Source: Aurantibrevibacter litoralis (GTDB lineage Bacteria; Bacteroidota; Bacteroidia; Flavobacteriales; Flavobacteriaceae). From it: a stretch of DNA of 64,000 nucleotides. Shown one piece after another: positions 62,606 to 64,000 of the stretch (position 1 is its first letter; every line of letters begins with the position of its first letter). The notes under the pieces were generated by a model. That model searched no databases and was not told the origin of the DNA. It saw only the letters and a program-made list of their open reading frames with translations. Both the position numbers and the translations under genes were made by a program. The DNA lies in contig NZ_JAYEEQ010000012.1 in the NCBI RefSeq assembly GCF_034651555.1, positions 52,042 through 116,041 of the forward strand, read 5' to 3'.

Positions 62606-63310
62606 ATGATTCGCAAAACTGTAAAGCATGTTCAAGAAGCCCTAGAAGGCGTACATCACGGAATGACATTTATGTTAGGTGGTTTTGGGCTATGCGGGAT
62701 TCCGGAAAATGCCATTTCCGAACTGGTGCGCTTGGGCATTAAAGACATTACTTGTATTTCCAATAATGCCGGCGTAGATGATTTTGGATTAGGATTGCTA
62801 TTACAGAAGCGTCAAATAAAAAAAATGATATCGTCCTATGTAGGCGAGAACGATGAGTTTGAACGACAGATGCTCAGTGGTGAGCTAGAGGTAGAACTTA
62901 CGCCTCAAGGCACGCTAGCAGAGAAATGCAGGGCAGCCCAGGCCGGTTTCCCTGCCTTTTATACTCCCGCAGGATATGGCACCGAAGTAGCAGAAGGAAA
63001 AGAAACCAGAGAATTTAATGGAAAAATGTATGTATTGGAACATGCCTTTAAAGCCGATTTTTCCTTTGTAAAAGCGTGGAAGGGTGACGAGGCCGGAAAT
63101 TTAATTTTCAAAGGAACAGCGCGTAATTTTAACCCGTGCATGTGTGGTGCGGCCACCATTACAGTGGCCGAAGTAGAAGAACTCGTACCCGCAGGAACCC
63201 TTTCCCCAAATGAAATCCATGTACCCGGTATTTTTGTACAGCGCATTTTTCAAGGGGAAAATTATGAGAAGCGCATTGAGCAGCGTACGGTTAGAAAACC
63301 GGTAGTTTAA
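62606..63310 (+). CDS. scoA: CoA-transferase subunit A (3-oxoacid CoA-transferase type)
   Basis: 234 residues, normal length for a type I CoA-transferase A subunit: 'GMTFMLGGFGLCGIPENAI' (CoA-binding loop), 'NNAGVDDFGLGLLL' and 'FNPCMCGAATITVAEVEELVPAG'. With its B subunit it moves CoA from succinyl-CoA to acetoacetate, feeding ketone bodies or branched-chain products to the TCA cycle. The B subunit normally follows directly, but here a four-helix-bundle gene and a transposase follow. The catalytic glutamate lies in subunit B, so subunit A alone is inactive. Confidence 0.93.
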   Translation: MIRKTVKHVQEALEGVHHGMTFMLGGFGLCGIPENAISELVRLGIKDITCISNNAGVDDFGLGLLLQKRQIKKMISSYVGENDEFERQMLSGELEVELTPQGTLAEKCRAAQAGFPAFYTPAGYGTEVAEGKETREFNGKMYVLEHAFKADFSFVKAWKGDEAGNLIFKGTARNFNPCMCGAATITVAEVEELVPAGTLSPNEIHVPGIFVQRIFQGENYEKRIEQRTVRKPVV

Positions 63311-63380
63311 TGTAGCAATTTAACAATGATTTAATGTAACGTTGTATCAATGGTACAATGAATTAATGTAAAAACGCAGT
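63311..63380. repeat. AT-rich short-word repeat tract before the four-helix-bundle gene
   Basis: Alternating near-copies of the words AATTTAACAATGATTTAATGTAAC and GTACAATGAATTAATGTAA. A comparable tract flanks the other four-helix-bundle gene (39301-39360 and 39719-39773). Confidence 0.65.
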
Positions 63381-63381
63381 A

Positions 63382-63750
63382 ATGATTGAAAGGGAAAATG
63401 CAGTAGTTGAAAAATCAATATCGTTTGCCCTGATGGTCATTGAATTTTGCGAGTCGTTGGAACAAAAAAGGCATTTTATAGTTGCAAATCAATTGTTGAA
63501 GTCAGCTACGAGTATTGGAGCCAATATCCACGAAGCACAAAATGCAGAAAGTAGAGTAGATTTTATTCATAAAATGAAGATAGCTTCCAAAGAACTGGAA
63601 GAAACCAAGTATTGGTTGATACTATGCGAAAGAGCAAAATCTTACCCATTTAATAATGAACTCAAAGTTAAAGCAGAAGAATTGGGATTAATACTATATA
63701 AAATTATTGACTTAGGCACTTTGTTATTAGATATAAAGTCATTAAATTAG
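63382..63750 (+). CDS. Four-helix-bundle protein (23S rRNA IVP family)
   Basis: 122 residues with the family layout: 'SFALMVIEFCESLEQKRHFIVANQLLKSATSIGANIHEAQNAESRVDFIHKMKIASKELEETKYWLILC', then a shorter helix pair. The first such proteins were found in intervening sequences of 23S rRNA, but free-standing copies are common in Bacteroidota and their function is unknown. It lies 71 bp after scoA and only 20 bp before the transposase start, in the same direction. An intact copy contrasts with the broken relative at 39352-39707. Confidence 0.85.
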   Translation: MIERENAVVEKSISFALMVIEFCESLEQKRHFIVANQLLKSATSIGANIHEAQNAESRVDFIHKMKIASKELEETKYWLILCERAKSYPFNNELKVKAEELGLILYKIIDLGTLLLDIKSLN

Positions 63751-63770
63751 AGCAAATAATATCTTATACT

Positions 63771-64000
63771 ATGGAGCATAGATTCAAAAGCCTCTCCCTT
63801 TTTGAGTTTCAAGAGCGGTTCTCGACCACCGAGGCCTGCCTTTCATACCTCTCGGAGCTCAAATGGGGTAACGGTTACCGCTGCCAAAAATGTGGTCATA
63901 GAAATTTCTGTAACGGCGTTCCTGCGGGCTCACGGCAATGTACCAGTTGCAACTATACAGAGTCCCCCACAGCAGGTACGCTGTTCCACAAAGTGAAGTT
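63771..64000 (+). CDS. IS1595-family transposase (partial, 3' end outside window)
   Basis: 76 codons from the ATG at 63771 to the window edge. The N-terminus is the zinc-ribbon of IS1595/ISXO2-like transposases: 'LSYLSELKWGNGYRCQKCGHRNF' and 'SRQCTSCNYTESPTAGTLFH', with two C-x2-C pairs. The DDE catalytic core would follow beyond the window. The left terminal inverted repeat of the element was not identified; with only 20 bp between the upstream gene and this ATG, the insertion end may lie within or before the four-helix-bundle gene. Confidence 0.88.
   Translation, partial: MEHRFKSLSLFEFQERFSTTEACLSYLSELKWGNGYRCQKCGHRNFCNGVPAGSRQCTSCNYTESPTAGTLFHKVK

Noticed and set aside
1..64000. tRNA, rRNA or tmRNA genes
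   Set aside because: No cloverleaf-type T-loop context or rRNA-like sequence was recognised by eye; a tRNAscan-SE/Infernal run would be decisive.

Overview
The window looks like a chromosomal segment of a gliding-type member of the Flavobacteriaceae (Bacteroidota). The support is the gene content: gldH, the type IX secretion lipoprotein PorW/SprE, a SusC/SusD pair, DUF5687 and DUF4292 proteins, and an F-ATPase cluster without atpDC. Several upstream regions carry the Bacteroidota-type -7 box TAnnTTTG, sometimes with a TTTG box about 17-19 bp upstream. No rRNA, tRNA or CRISPR array was recognised.

Layout. 1-5.1 kb: a partial TerB/J-domain protein, a bacilliredoxin, an acyltransferase, an HD hydrolase, a Tat-exported Gfo/Idh/MocA oxidoreductase, a cold-shock protein and a small membrane protein. 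5.7-14.7 kb (minus strand): porW/sprE, bactofilin, atpZ, a DUF6168-like membrane protein, then atpB-E-F-H-A-G. 15.0-19.4 kb (minus): a PadR regulator followed by two HAAS-like membrane proteins, a DUF2059 protein and an ABC permease/ATPase pair. 19.6-22.6 kb: a PaaE-like flavin/2Fe-2S reductase, a repeat-rich convergent spacer, a patatin and a YwqK-like protein. 22.8-27.1 kb: SusD and a SusC broken by one in-frame TAG. 27.3-33.1 kb: aspS, a ClC protein lacking its gating glutamate, and an alpha/beta hydrolase-ECF sigma-membrane protein operon. 33.2-38.1 kb: flippase, dut, TPR protein, DUF4292 lipoprotein and a degenerate EnvC-like LytM protein.

38.3-47.2 kb is the accessory region and the most unusual part. 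All genes are on the minus strand: an XRE regulator, a protein with methyltransferase motifs X and I but no catalytic NPPY, a DUF1016/PDDEXK nuclease, and a 1325-residue GIY-YIG/DEAH-helicase/NPPY-methyltransferase polypeptide. These are followed by a Bro-N (DinD-like) protein, the remnant of a related C-terminus, a broken four-helix-bundle gene and a RhuM-like gene with a premature stop. I read it as a restriction-modification-like defence island with a decaying downstream edge.

47.6-64.0 kb returns to core genes: aldo/keto reductase, acyl-CoA thioesterase, HU/SPOR protein, dprA, trpS, a second acyltransferase, an ECF sigma factor with a trans-envelope anti-sigma/beta-barrel partner, recA, trhO, and ricT-gldH-pbp1A. 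It ends with the A subunit of a CoA transferase, a four-helix-bundle gene and the 5' part of an IS1595-family transposase, so the B subunit, if present, lies beyond the mobile DNA.

Functionally most of the window is housekeeping (ATP synthesis, envelope assembly, gliding/type IX secretion, translation, recombination). Regulation is visible at three places: the PadR locus, with a palindrome over its own -7 box, and two ECF sigma operons. Three genes are visibly broken (susC, rhuM, fhb). All could be real decay or consensus errors, and this cannot be decided from the sequence alone.
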